Positions 19,040 through 29,019 of a stretch of DNA of 64,000 nt are shown piece by piece. This stretch comes from JAGLSB01 sp023135955. Lineage in GTDB: Bacteria; Bacteroidota; Bacteroidia; Bacteroidales; GCA-2748055. A program made the translations under genes and the position numbers. Below the pieces are notes generated by a model that had not been told where the DNA came from, did no database searches, and was given only the letters and a program-made list of their open reading frames with translations. The first letter of the stretch is position 1. Every line of letters begins with the position of its first letter. Location: positions 47,463 through 111,462 of the forward strand of contig DAOVIO010000001.1 in assembly GCA_030673645.1 (NCBI GenBank), given 5' to 3'.

Positions 19040-20785
19040 ATGAAAAAAGGGATATCAATAACGGTCATTTTATTATTTATAATTAGCCAGGTGGTTTTCA
19101 ACCAGGATAATTTTATTTATAATGAAAATGGAAGATTATATCATCCAAATGGAGAAGAAGTTGCTCTTTGGGGAGTTAACCTTCAGCCAATGCTTTCATG
19201 GGAATACAGGCTTTTAAAAGGAGCAGGTGTACAGAAAGATGCTGAGTCAATTAACAGGGCCACCGATGAAAGTCTTGATGAACTTGAACTCTTAGGTTGC
19301 AGACTAATTCGCTGTCATCTCACCCCGGCAGATTTTACAGACGATAAAGGCAATCTGGTTGAGACAGTATTTCTGGATGCTTTGGATTATATGGTAGCTG
19401 AAGCTGCCAAAAGAAACATCTATCTGTACATTACTTTTATAAACCATATGGGAAGTGGAGAAGTGAAAAATTCATTTATGCAGGGGTATAAAAAAGACCG
19501 GGTCAAGTGGATTGCAGATAAAGAATTCGTAAAAAAATCAAAAAACTATGTTACGCAACTTCTCAACAGGGAAAACAAGTATTCAAAATTCCAGTACAAA
19601 GCAGATTCTGCTGTCGCTGTATGGGAAATTATCAATGAACCTGACTATTTAAAATACGACACCATTCTAAGTGGTCCATATGCAAAGCAATACAAAAAAT
19701 GGCTTAAGCGAAATAAGTTAAAGGATGGTAAATTCACATTTTTTAAATACAGGCAGGAAATGGTATTAAACTATATCAATGAAATGTATAATGTGGTGCG
19801 CAAAACAGGTGCCAAACAACCCGTTTCCTGGTGCTGCAATTGGCACAGAATGATCATTGGTCATGAAGATGTCTTTGATGCCATTTCACAATCAAAGGTG
19901 GAGGCTGTATCATTCTGTAATTATCCCGGACAAAGCGTTTGCAAACATCCTTATTATGAAAATCCTCAAGATCTTACAAAATATAATTATTCCGACTGGT
20001 ATGTAGATTGTTATGAAAAGGAAGAGTATTATGGATGGACGTTGAAACCGGAATTTCAAAGCAAAGCTAAACTGGTATATGAATTTGAGACATTTTATAA
20101 TCAAAGTGCTTATTTATATCCTGTAATGGCCGACTTCTTCAGATCTATGGGAGTGCAAATGGCTGCAATGTGGCAATATAGCATGCCTGCATATGCAGAG
20201 TACAGGGGAGGTTCTCATGTGCTCAACATCAAGTGTACTCCTGCCAAGGCTGCATCTTTTGCTGTTGCGGGAAAGATATTTGAAGAAACTTCCCTGCTTC
20301 AACCCTATCATATAGAATCAACTACAGAATGGCAGACAAACAAGTATATGTATTCCTATAAAAAGAATGTGAGTGCCTTCAGTGACGATAATTATTTTTA
20401 CCATTCTGCGGATATTGATAATGATTTTAAACTTCAAGCTTCTTCCTCTGTAAAAGAGATCTTTGGATATGGAAATTCACCCCTGGTTAATTATACAGGA
20501 ACTAGTAATTATATAATTAAAATATCAGATAAAGAATTGGATATTACTATTCATCCTGATGTCAGATACCGAAGAGAGCTATGGAAACTTCACAATATGG
20601 ACTGGGGCCCTGTCACTACTTTGGATAGCAGCGAGAATCGCACCTTAAAATTGAATCTTAACAACTGGAGTAAAGGAAAGTATACTCTATATGAAATCAA
20701 AGATGGTGTGCGTCAGAAAAAAGGTACAATGAATGAACTTACAATGTTTTTGAATCCCGGGCACTATCTGGTAGTTAAAGAATAA
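19040..20785 (+). CDS. Secreted GH5-like glycoside hydrolase
   Basis: A 581-residue clan GH-A enzyme with signal peptide (MKKGISITVILLFIISQVV). The fold is recognisable from GEEVALWGVNLQP at the N-terminus, LLGCRLIRCHL (first barrel strands with the conserved Arg), AVWEIINEPDYL with acid/base Glu200, and KLVYEFETFY with likely nucleophile Glu348, followed by MAAMWQYSMP. These positions match cellulase/mannanase-type GH5 enzymes or close relatives. About 170 C-terminal residues form a beta domain without a sorting signal, so it may stay in the periplasm, unlike the T9SS-exported enzyme upstream. The gap to that gene is only 18 nt. The substrate is unknown. Confidence 0.8.
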   Translation: MKKGISITVILLFIISQVVFNQDNFIYNENGRLYHPNGEEVALWGVNLQPMLSWEYRLLKGAGVQKDAESINRATDESLDELELLGCRLIRCHLTPADFTDDKGNLVETVFLDALDYMVAEAAKRNIYLYITFINHMGSGEVKNSFMQGYKKDRVKWIADKEFVKKSKNYVTQLLNRENKYSKFQYKADSAVAVWEIINEPDYLKYDTILSGPYAKQYKKWLKRNKLKDGKFTFFKYRQEMVLNYINEMYNVVRKTGAKQPVSWCCNWHRMIIGHEDVFDAISQSKVEAVSFCNYPGQSVCKHPYYENPQDLTKYNYSDWYVDCYEKEEYYGWTLKPEFQSKAKLVYEFETFYNQSAYLYPVMADFFRSMGVQMAAMWQYSMPAYAEYRGGSHVLNIKCTPAKAASFAVAGKIFEETSLLQPYHIESTTEWQTNKYMYSYKKNVSAFSDDNYFYHSADIDNDFKLQASSSVKEIFGYGNSPLVNYTGTSNYIIKISDKELDITIHPDVRYRRELWKLHNMDWGPVTTLDSSENRTLKLNLNNWSKGKYTLYEIKDGVRQKKGTMNELTMFLNPGHYLVVKE

Positions 20786-20833
20786 CGAATAAAGCCAGGT
20801 TTTGAATATAAATTTTTAAAGAATTCTTGAAAT

Positions 20834-22228
20834 ATGAAAAATAGAACCATTCTTAATCATTGTTTACTCGGATTTGCTGTGTTATCCTCTTCATGCTTGT
20901 CAAAAAAAGATAACAAAAAAGAAGTTCCGGAAAGGCCCAATGTGGTAATAATCTTTTTAGACGATTCCGGATTTTCAGATTTTGAACCTTTCCAGGGGTC
21001 TGAAAACATAACTCCAAATGTTAGCAAACTAGCGAAAGAGGGAACTGTTTTTACCAACTTCAGGGTTCCACAGGCCATTTGTTCTGCCTCCCGGGCAGCA
21101 TTAATGACCGGGTGCTATCCAGGAAGGACTAAAGTATTTGGAGCACATGCACCAAGAGAGAAGGGTTTGGATCCTGAATTTGCTATCCTCTCAGAACAAT
21201 TGAAGCTAAATGGCTATGCCACAGGATTCTATGGCAAATGGCACTTGGGAGATCAACCTGAAACCAGGCCTCATAATCGGGGATTTGATAAATCGGCCGG
21301 GTTAATGTATTCTAACGATATGTGGAAACATCATCCTTCAGATCCGGAATTTTGGGGTAAATACCCACTCTCGTATTGGGAAAACGGAGAAATTAGTATT
21401 GAAGATGTTGATTCCTCAAAGCAAAAAATGCTTAGCAAATGGAGCACCGAATTTTCCTTAAATTTTATAGAAGAACACAAAGATGAACCCTTTTTTCTCT
21501 ACCTGGCCTATTCAATGCCCCATGTACCCATCTTTTGTAGCGATGAATTTGAAGGAAAGTCGGGAAAAGGACTATACGGAGATGTGATTATGGAACTTGA
21601 TGACGGAATAGGCAGACTATTGCACAAGTTGAAAGACTTAGGTTTGGATGAAAATACTATGATCGTTTTTACCTCCGATAATGGTCCCTGGTCCGTATAT
21701 GGAAACCATGCCGGCCGAACACCTTTTAAAGAAGCCAAAGCAACAAGCTTCGATGGGGGTTTAAAATCAGCACTGATTGTAAAGTTTCCCGGCAGGATAC
21801 CGAAAGGAGAAACATCAGATAAATTTCTGTACTCCATAGATTTATTTCCAACAATTTGTGCTCTGACAAATAGTCCCCTTCCTGAAAATGAAATTGATGG
21901 CGAAAATATAGATAGTATCCTGACCGGAGAATCCGATATGTCCTATAAAAGACCATATTATGCGTTTTCTACCGGAACTACTTTCGAAGGAGTTTTCTCT
22001 TCGGATGGACGATGGAAGTTGCATCTTCCTCACGGATACCGTTCAGTCAGGGAGTTCGGAAATGATGGCAAGCCCGGTAAGTATGATCAGAAAAATATTG
22101 AGTTAACACTTTATGATTTACAAAATGATCCTTATGAAACCATAGATGTAAAAGATAAATATCCTGAAATATTAGAAAACCTGTTGAAAAATGCAGAATT
22201 GCACAAATCCAGATTTTATTCCAATTGA
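20834..22228 (+). CDS. Sulfatase lipoprotein with CSASR active-site variant
   Basis: A 464-residue S1 sulfatase lipoprotein (VLSSSC, Cys21). It carries IIFLDDSGFSDF, YGKWHLGDQ, FTSDNGPWSVYGNHAGRTPFKEAKATSFDGG and the terminal LYDLQNDPYE block, all typical of arylsulfatase A-like members. The active site reads C83-S-A-S-R followed by AALMTG: alanine replaces the proline of the usual C-x-P-x-R. Cys-type motifs with C-x-A-x-R are accepted by some maturases (family knowledge), so the enzyme is probably active rather than dead. It follows the GH5-like gene after 48 nt and closes this run of co-directional genes. Confidence 0.92.
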   Translation: MKNRTILNHCLLGFAVLSSSCLSKKDNKKEVPERPNVVIIFLDDSGFSDFEPFQGSENITPNVSKLAKEGTVFTNFRVPQAICSASRAALMTGCYPGRTKVFGAHAPREKGLDPEFAILSEQLKLNGYATGFYGKWHLGDQPETRPHNRGFDKSAGLMYSNDMWKHHPSDPEFWGKYPLSYWENGEISIEDVDSSKQKMLSKWSTEFSLNFIEEHKDEPFFLYLAYSMPHVPIFCSDEFEGKSGKGLYGDVIMELDDGIGRLLHKLKDLGLDENTMIVFTSDNGPWSVYGNHAGRTPFKEAKATSFDGGLKSALIVKFPGRIPKGETSDKFLYSIDLFPTICALTNSPLPENEIDGENIDSILTGESDMSYKRPYYAFSTGTTFEGVFSSDGRWKLHLPHGYRSVREFGNDGKPGKYDQKNIELTLYDLQNDPYETIDVKDKYPEILENLLKNAELHKSRFYSN

Positions 22229-22294
22229 ATTCATTATCATCCTTCTCCGGAAAATCTACCTAATCTGATAAAAAGTTATTACCAATAATTAGTA

Positions 22295-22341
22295 TTTGGC
22301 AAGATTTTAATAGGAATATGCGTACCAGATATATATTTTTG
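22295..22341 (+). promoter_or_regulatory. Locus-wide regulatory element, copy 3 (upstream of 22377 gene)
   Basis: TTTGGC at 22295-22300 continues as AAGATTTTAATAGG, and TATTTTTG lies at 22334-22341. The TGGC-to-TA distance is 37 nt, the same as in copies 1 and 2. The box ends 35 nt before the preferred ATG at 22377, giving a short leader. Confidence 0.55.
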
Positions 22342-22376
22342 TAAAATGTCTTAAATAGTTGATAAGTCTGATTATT

Positions 22377-23681
22377 ATGCAAATAAAACTGATTCCCATA
22401 CTGGTCGTAATGCAACTCATTACGAATTCATCCTATGCTCAGACGGACACCATAAGTGAGAATTTTAATAATATTTGCGAGCTAACCAGTACTCCGGGAA
22501 GAACATATGCTATTGAATATACAGGTGAGAATGAAATAAATTGGAGTATTAAAACCCTTTATTCCTCCTCTTCATGGTGGGGTGGTTTAAATGATGATGG
22601 GAGTCATATTGATGGGACTATTCATTGTGGAAGCCTTCAATGGGATGAAAGTAACTCAGGCTATGCAAGAGCAATTCTTCCGAATGGAATCTCCTCCCTC
22701 TCATTCCAGATGGTATATGGGTTTCAATTGGTTGGAGGATATGTAAAGATAATGATCAATGGGATTGAGATAGGCCGAACTGAAATTCTGGCAGATACAG
22801 AAGTGCATACCTACGACTTTCCTGTAAATGCTGCCGGTTCTCTTGATCTGGAGTTAATACCTGTTGTAGAAAGCTCAATTCCTGGGGGGATTATCGTAGA
22901 TAACCTGACAATTATAGAATCTGATTTGGAAACTCCGTTTTTTAGTGTAGAAAAACTGGATGATTTTGATCCATGGATGGACACTCTTAGTAGTTCTTCT
23001 GAAAGTGTGCATTTACACTTGTTTGCTGAGCATTGTTTATATGTAAACGGAGAGTATGTAGAATATTTTGACCTGGCTGATGATGTGGATCTAACGATTG
23101 GATCTGTCATAGACCTTATTCCTGGCGATTCGATTAATCTATTCTACAATGGAACTGTTCTTCCAGGTGTCGGCCATACAACAGGAAAATCTGCCTTCGA
23201 TCTGTATTTCCCGGCAAATATCAGCACAAATTCAATTGAATATGATACTTCTGAGGGTATGGACACCCTGAATGGAGTTGTATCTTTTATTAATGGAAAT
23301 ATAGATTTAGATCTGGTTATATTTAAGATTTCTGATTTGAAAAATGAATACCATATTAATTATAATTTTGAATCATTTAAACCAGAACCTATAGATACCG
23401 TAGCCACCGGTTTAGAAAAAAGGATTCAAAATCCTATTTCTGCAGTGAAATTATATCCTAATCCAATACAGAATCACGCCTATTTTGAAACCAGTAAGAA
23501 TCTGGATTATTTCGAATTATTTGATATGCATGGAAAGCGAATCTTTATTGAAAGAAATCCACAACTGACCGGAGATGGGCATTACAAGCTGGATATTGAA
23601 TCATTGGATATAGGTTTGAGTATTATACGTTTCACATATAAGGATAACACCTTTGATGCACTGAAGGTGATGGTGCAATAA
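22377..23681 (+). CDS. Orphan secreted T9SS cargo protein
   Basis: A 434-residue exported protein of no recognised family. ATG 22377 starts directly at a signal peptide (MQIKLIPILVVMQLI, cleavage near SYAQTD); the frame also runs to a TTG at 22359, which lies before the hydrophobic leader. The first 170 residues have the pattern of a concanavalin-like or CBM-type beta-sandwich (SGYARAILPNGISSLSFQMV, IIVDNLTIIES). A second beta domain spans about 175-330. The end is a T9SS type A sorting domain (KLYPNPIQNHAYFE). It has its own copy of the locus regulatory element, so it is part of the same regulon and may bind the substrate glycan at the surface; this role is an inference. Confidence 0.75.
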   Translation: MQIKLIPILVVMQLITNSSYAQTDTISENFNNICELTSTPGRTYAIEYTGENEINWSIKTLYSSSSWWGGLNDDGSHIDGTIHCGSLQWDESNSGYARAILPNGISSLSFQMVYGFQLVGGYVKIMINGIEIGRTEILADTEVHTYDFPVNAAGSLDLELIPVVESSIPGGIIVDNLTIIESDLETPFFSVEKLDDFDPWMDTLSSSSESVHLHLFAEHCLYVNGEYVEYFDLADDVDLTIGSVIDLIPGDSINLFYNGTVLPGVGHTTGKSAFDLYFPANISTNSIEYDTSEGMDTLNGVVSFINGNIDLDLVIFKISDLKNEYHINYNFESFKPEPIDTVATGLEKRIQNPISAVKLYPNPIQNHAYFETSKNLDYFELFDMHGKRIFIERNPQLTGDGHYKLDIESLDIGLSIIRFTYKDNTFDALKVMVQ

Positions 23682-24108
23682 ATTAATCTCTAACATATTA
23701 ATAGGAAAACCTATGATATATTTTCGTATTGAATCTTTCCCATCTTTTATCCTCAGCTTTTATTTCCTGCACAACATTCTCATTACATTAAAGAAATAGT
23801 TATCAATTATAGATCATTGCTTAGCTTTTAGGAGGGCATCTTGTACCCCTGGCTTCCAAGGGCAAGTTGGTTTATAAATAATTCATATCTCACAGCTTCC
23901 TATTCTACCAATGTTGAATTTTATTATTAGAAACCTATTGTCTCCATAACCTGTCAATAGAATCATTTCAATTGCTAACATCTGAGTATATTGTTAGGAA
24001 TGAAGCTTTGAATATAGCCATTCTGGATTGATTGGAAATATGGAACACAATGATAATTAATTCCATATAAATCGGAAGATTAATGAAACTTATTCTTGCC
24101 AATGGGAT
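23682..24108. other. Intergenic region between convergent genes
   Basis: AT-rich sequence between the stop codons of two convergent genes. No open frame, RNA gene or repeat is seen; the only clear signal is the terminator at its right edge. Confidence 0.5.
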
Positions 24109-24143
24109 AAAAAAAAGAGGTTGGCCTAATGGTCAACCTCTTT
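24109..24143 (-). terminator. Rho-independent terminator of the 24173-28126 gene
   Basis: Two 13-nt arms, 24114-24126 and 24131-24143, pair with one mismatch (A-C on the - strand RNA) around a 4-nt loop. On the - strand the hairpin is followed by a run of T (A on + strand, 24109-24116), and it lies 29 nt after the stop codon of the large - strand gene. Confidence 0.85.
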
Positions 24144-24172
24144 AAAGAAAAAATATTGTTATGAAAAACTTA

Positions 24173-27100
24173 CTATTTTACAATATTCAGTTTGTGTGTA
24201 AGAACATCTTGTCCGCAGGTAACAGTTACATAATATAGTCCTGAATTAAAACCACTCACATCTATAACTGTTTTGGAATCACCTTTACTATCAAGATATA
24301 CAATCTTGCCAGTTATATCGATTATTTTAATTATCGGTTGCTTGCCAGATAAGTTTTCAATATCGATATTCAGCTTGTCATTTGCTGGATTAGGATACAT
24401 CCTGGATTGCAAGTTGAACTGATTTATTCCAACAGTCGATTTAACACTTATTGATACTTCCGCTGTGGCACTTTTTTCAGTGTCGTCTGCGAGAATTTGA
24501 AGCTTATAGTTTCCTGTACTGGCAAAAGTTACTTTTGTTGCAAGTGCAGCTGCATCAGCAAAGCTAACATTTGCTGCAGTTCCTTCAATTACGGACCAGC
24601 TGTAGACTAACTCGGATCCAAATGGTAATCCGTCATCGTCAACAGATGCTTCAACATCAACTTCTAAAATATCAGTAATAGTTTTCTGAGAGAAAGTTAC
24701 CGTTACAGTTGGAGCCTGGTTGCCATCAGGAATCATCTCAGTTAAGAAATCCAGATAATAAACTTTGGTAACTGACAGGTCTTCAGAAACAACCGCTAAT
24801 TTATCGTCGAAGTTCATATAACCTTCCGTTCTTTCAAAACCGGCTTTATCAACCAATGTAGCTGTAGCTCCTTTAACAACTTCTATATTTCCCCAGAAAA
24901 GTTGAGGACTTGATCCCTGAACTAAATTCGAAATGGTATTATTGTCCTGGTCAACTTCATAAATTGATGAGATAACAAAGGCATCACTCGCAGCAGATGC
25001 GGGATCAAACCTATAAGTTACCTTATTGATACCGTTCTGGGAAATAACTTCAATATAAATAGAAGCTCCGACTAAAGTCTTAACCATCACCGTATCATAA
25101 TTGAGTACCTGATAGGGCGCTAATTCTCCGTTTTGATCAATAATACTTGTGTTAGCCAGCGGAGGAGCAACTATATTTGCCATCACATCTTCCAATACAG
25201 CACCATAAGTGACTCCTTTAATTAAACCGGTTTCACCGTCAACTTCAAATGTAATACCTGAATTCTCAAGAGCTGTTAACATAGCATTATCATCCAATGG
25301 TAGATCTATAATCGCATACTTGGTCAAGTTCTTTCCATCAGTAGATACAACTATAAGGGTATCGTCACCAGCCATATTTGCAGTCAGGTCCTTATCTAAT
25401 CCACTGCTGCCATCAATTACCGATAAAGTCTGGCCTTCATCTGCTTTGCTAATATTATCATAGAAGGTTTCAAGTGCTACAGCACTAAGATCTCCCTGAA
25501 TGCTTTGAATGCCTTGATATCCAACACTTACAAGATATAGTGTGGATGTAACAGTTGATTTGTGAGCTGTAACAGGATCAAAAGTGTGACTTCCAATCCA
25601 TTGGTATACGTTTGGATTTTCAGAATCCTGGGGATTTGATACCCACTCATCCCTGTTGCTTGTGCTGTCTGCGTCAGTATTTCCAGCAAAAATATTTGGT
25701 TTACGGCGCATTGACAAATGATAACCCCAGTCTGTTCTTTGATGATCTCCTATCCACATACTCTGCCATGTTGGGATTCCAGCATCTCCAACCATATCAA
25801 CTAAAGTATAATCTGTAGGATCAGCATTAACCGCTTTGCCTCCGTCAATAATTGTATCATTATCGATCTTGAATAAGTATAGATTTATCCAATGCATTCC
25901 CATTTGCAGATCCTTCGCTAAGTTTTCTACACCCCAGGTATTGAAGTTTACACCCAACGCACTAATCCAGTCTCTGCCATTATTTGTGATAACATCACTA
26001 TTTTCTATGGCATCATTTTTAACCCATTTTGTTTTAATCGGATTTCCAATTACAAATACATCACCCGGGTCAACTATTGGGTTTACTAATGGGTCAAAAT
26101 AAAGTTTAGCTGGATTAGCAAGCCATTCAAGGGTGTCGTCACTGAATTTGTATCCTGGAACGTAACCATATTTATATCTGTGTTCAAATCCGCTTTGGGT
26201 AATATCGGAACCAATTGCACCAATAGCATTTGCGGGGGTTGCCCCATCACTTGTCCATGCAAATAAGTAATTCGACATATCAAGGGGTACATCTCCGACA
26301 TTTACAAATTCATAGTAATGTCTTTTTGCTCCGGTCACTTCAGAAATGAATGGTTCTGCTACATTTAACTGCAGATCCTGAGGTCTTTTCTCAATTGAAA
26401 ATAATACCGCATATGATACAACCACTGAACCATCTTCGGACGTTACCGTAAAGGTTGTTGTACGTTCCGCCTGGCTACCTGTTAAGCTGGTTGCCCTTTG
26501 TACTTCTATTTTAGAGTTAATATCCATTGGAATAGCTGTAAAAGCCGGAACACTCTTGATTCCATATGGCAGGATAACCTGGTAGGCAGATGAAGTTGGA
26601 CTGAATTTTGGAATTGTATCTCCCATCCACCCATCTAAATAATAGGGCTTGTCCGGCCATGTTATGGCGCTCAATGACGCATTCTCTCCCTTTGCTATAT
26701 CAAGAACAGATATATAATACTTTTTTGTAGATGTTCCATCCTCAGCAGTAACCATCAATTTATCACCATCCTTAACATCAACCCTTTCCAAATCATCTAC
26801 ATAATCAATAACCCAGTCAGCTTTAGGAGCTTTTTCAAGGTATAAAAACAGAGTGTCCATTCTGGTGCCAAAAGGAACATTTCCTACGGTATCTATTCCG
26901 GGAATATTTTCAGTAACGAAATAAGGTTCCCCGCCCCAAACTTGCCCGTTAAAATCTTCACTTTCAATTGCTTCATAGCGCATCCTTCTTTTAGGAAAGA
27001 CGAGGGCCATATCCGTTCCGGGCTCAGCAACCTGGAGTGTGTAATCTTTTTCTTCGTAAACATCACCACAAGCCATAAAACGAAGGATGTCTCCATCCCG

Positions 27101-28126
27101 AACTGTTGAATATGCTGAATCCGCTGATTCAGTATTATCTTCGTTATAAATCCATGCCATACCCGGGCCGATATCAAATTCATTAAGAATTGAATCGTGC
27201 TTCAGGATTCCCCATGGAACTGTTAGGGTATTATTAATATCATCGATAGTAATAGTACTTGAATTAAGATTTATGCTATAATTTCCATGAGTACCAACAG
27301 TTGTGTAAGGAGTAGATCTGTCAAAACGATTTAATTTGCTATAAGGAGGTATAGGTATCCATTCTGAGTCTATAAGGTCAATACCTCTTGATTGGTCCCA
27401 GTTGGTATTTCCTTTGGTCACGCTTGACTTACGAACAAGAATATATTCATTAGAAGCAGCAGTAACTCCTGCGACATCAGATGGAGTATTATCCAAATTA
27501 TCGCCAGAAGGATTCTTGGCAAGTCTTACCTGGTCCACCATAACAGAGTCGGTTCCACCGGGATAAACATAAAATAATACCGTAGCACCTAAACCGTTCC
27601 ATAAATTACACATCCAGTCATAATCAACATCTATACTATCAAATCCAAACATTTCCAGATCCGGGCGATTCCAGAATTCAGGCTCGCCGCCTTCAGGATA
27701 ATGTATGGGAATGTAATGTTCATTCTCAAGAAATGCAGCTTTGTTCCATGTCCATCTTCTCCAATCGAGTTCATTCCCGTCATTTCCGGGAGAGTCCCAC
27801 ACATTATTAACAAGCAGGGTCTGATTAGGTTCTATTTTTACATCTGGCAGCCGTTTTCCAAACCTTGCATCTGGAAAAATTTTTGGTATTGGATCCGTCC
27901 AGTCAAATGTACTGGCATTGACCCAACCCGGGACAACACCTAGCCAGAAATTTGACAAATTTAAGGCAGTATCACCCTTGTTTGTCAACTCATAATAGGC
28001 ACTATATGGTTCACGTCCATAATACTCCGTAAATATGAGAGCTGTAACACTATCTTGCTGGGCCATGACCGGCATGCCCATCAGGAAAATCAATAGTAAG
28101 AGAATAATTTTTTTTTTCATCAGCAT
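24173..28126 (-). CDS. Giant secreted T9SS cargo protein with lamin-tail-like and PKD-like domains
   Basis: A protein of 1317 residues (1315 if the second ATG, at 28120, is used; that one gives MKKKIILLLLIFLMG directly). After the signal peptide (cleavage near VMAQQDS) comes a domain with TEYYGREPYSAYYELTN, resembling lamin-tail (LTD) beta-sandwiches; a second such block starts at FISEVTGAKRHYYEFVN near 590. Between and after them lie cadherin-like beta-sandwich repeats (for example SSAYQVILPYGIKSVPAFTA) and a PKD-like domain around 1150-1235. The end is a T9SS CTD (MYPNPANDKLNID). No enzymatic motif is seen. It is transcribed away from the SusC/SusD operon, has its own copy of the locus regulatory element and a strong terminator. 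A structural or glycan-binding surface role is the likely reading (inference). Confidence 0.82.
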   Translation of the reverse strand: MLMKKKIILLLLIFLMGMPVMAQQDSVTALIFTEYYGREPYSAYYELTNKGDTALNLSNFWLGVVPGWVNASTFDWTDPIPKIFPDARFGKRLPDVKIEPNQTLLVNNVWDSPGNDGNELDWRRWTWNKAAFLENEHYIPIHYPEGGEPEFWNRPDLEMFGFDSIDVDYDWMCNLWNGLGATVLFYVYPGGTDSVMVDQVRLAKNPSGDNLDNTPSDVAGVTAASNEYILVRKSSVTKGNTNWDQSRGIDLIDSEWIPIPPYSKLNRFDRSTPYTTVGTHGNYSINLNSSTITIDDINNTLTVPWGILKHDSILNEFDIGPGMAWIYNEDNTESADSAYSTVRDGDILRFMACGDVYEEKDYTLQVAEPGTDMALVFPKRRMRYEAIESEDFNGQVWGGEPYFVTENIPGIDTVGNVPFGTRMDTLFLYLEKAPKADWVIDYVDDLERVDVKDGDKLMVTAEDGTSTKKYYISVLDIAKGENASLSAITWPDKPYYLDGWMGDTIPKFSPTSSAYQVILPYGIKSVPAFTAIPMDINSKIEVQRATSLTGSQAERTTTFTVTSEDGSVVVSYAVLFSIEKRPQDLQLNVAEPFISEVTGAKRHYYEFVNVGDVPLDMSNYLFAWTSDGATPANAIGAIGSDITQSGFEHRYKYGYVPGYKFSDDTLEWLANPAKLYFDPLVNPIVDPGDVFVIGNPIKTKWVKNDAIENSDVITNNGRDWISALGVNFNTWGVENLAKDLQMGMHWINLYLFKIDNDTIIDGGKAVNADPTDYTLVDMVGDAGIPTWQSMWIGDHQRTDWGYHLSMRRKPNIFAGNTDADSTSNRDEWVSNPQDSENPNVYQWIGSHTFDPVTAHKSTVTSTLYLVSVGYQGIQSIQGDLSAVALETFYDNISKADEGQTLSVIDGSSGLDKDLTANMAGDDTLIVVSTDGKNLTKYAIIDLPLDDNAMLTALENSGITFEVDGETGLIKGVTYGAVLEDVMANIVAPPLANTSIIDQNGELAPYQVLNYDTVMVKTLVGASIYIEVISQNGINKVTYRFDPASAASDAFVISSIYEVDQDNNTISNLVQGSSPQLFWGNIEVVKGATATLVDKAGFERTEGYMNFDDKLAVVSEDLSVTKVYYLDFLTEMIPDGNQAPTVTVTFSQKTITDILEVDVEASVDDDGLPFGSELVYSWSVIEGTAANVSFADAAALATKVTFASTGNYKLQILADDTEKSATAEVSISVKSTVGINQFNLQSRMYPNPANDKLNIDIENLSGKQPIIKIIDITGKIVYLDSKGDSKTVIDVSGFNSGLYYVTVTCGQDVLTHKLNIVK

Positions 28127-28229
28127 AATAGATTAGTTTAATAAATAATGTCAACACTAAAATGTTTAATTTTCGGAATCATTAAAAATGCAATTATTAA
28201 AACAATGAATACTTTTATAGTATCCACTA

Positions 28230-28277
28230 CAATGTTAAGAAAAAATAGTAATTGATGGTTTATATAAATTTGCCATT
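28230..28277 (-). promoter_or_regulatory. Locus-wide regulatory element, copy 4 (upstream of 24173-28126 gene)
   Basis: On the - strand TGGCAAATTTATATAAAC starts at 28275 and TAACATTG follows from 28237, a distance of 38 nt. The AT tract is identical to copy 1 over TTTATATAAAC. The -7-like box has one mismatch to TAnnTTTG. It would give a leader of roughly 100 nt before ATG 28126. Confidence 0.5.
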
Positions 28278-29019
28278 ATTTTCAAGCATATATTAATGAA
28301 TAGCATTTCTACAACAAAAAAACGAAGGTCAATAATTAAGTTGGAAACATGCTAAGACAGCATAATATACTTAATTTACTGATGTTAATTGTTTTGAATC
28401 ATAGAAAGAATGCCTAATTCCAGACACGAATTATTTTGTAAGATAAATATCGAATTTGTATAATTCTGCCAAAAATTAGATATCAAATGTTTTTCAACAG
28501 ATTTTTATCTGCCTTTAGTTCCCTTTTATTTCCTTTGAATTAAATAGTCGTTGGTTTTGATATAAATTTCAAGCTGTTTCCGGTAATTTTCTGTGGCAGG
28601 TTGATTTCTTCCTCTTTAAAACAGAGCCTTATTAGGCTCAATATAACCAATCTAAATATTGCAATTTTCTGAAAAGTGTTAAATTGTTTATACCTTAACT
28701 TTGTTATGTATATTTGAGCACATAATATGATGCGAAATCTTATTTATTGGTTTTTATACATCAGATGAATTGTCAACAATTGAAAGCCTGGATAGCAAGA
28801 AAGTAAATGCGCGGAATCTATATTTTGGCTTAAATGAAAATAGACGTTTCATTTCTTCCTGCCGGAATTTATTTTTTTGCTCTTTCAATTGGACGCGATC
28901 AGCACAGTTGAACGCATGATTATCAGGAGATAGATAAAATATCTTAAAGTATGTGGCAAGGAACTACGGATTGTGAGAAATGTATAGAAAAAAAGGAAGC
29001 GGTAATTGTTAAAATATAA
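28278..29019. other. Long divergent intergenic region
   Basis: About 740 nt of AT-rich sequence between two divergent regulatory elements. It holds no credible open frame. A TATATTTG box at 28709-28716 resembles a promoter -7 element on the + strand but has only a poor partner upstream and lies about 370 nt from the next start. The size suggests room for additional regulator sites. Confidence 0.4.

Noticed and set aside
28709..28716. TATATTTG as the main Sus operon promoter
   Set aside because: It lies about 370 nt upstream with only a weak -33 partner, while the copy of the locus element at 29020-29067 fits much better.
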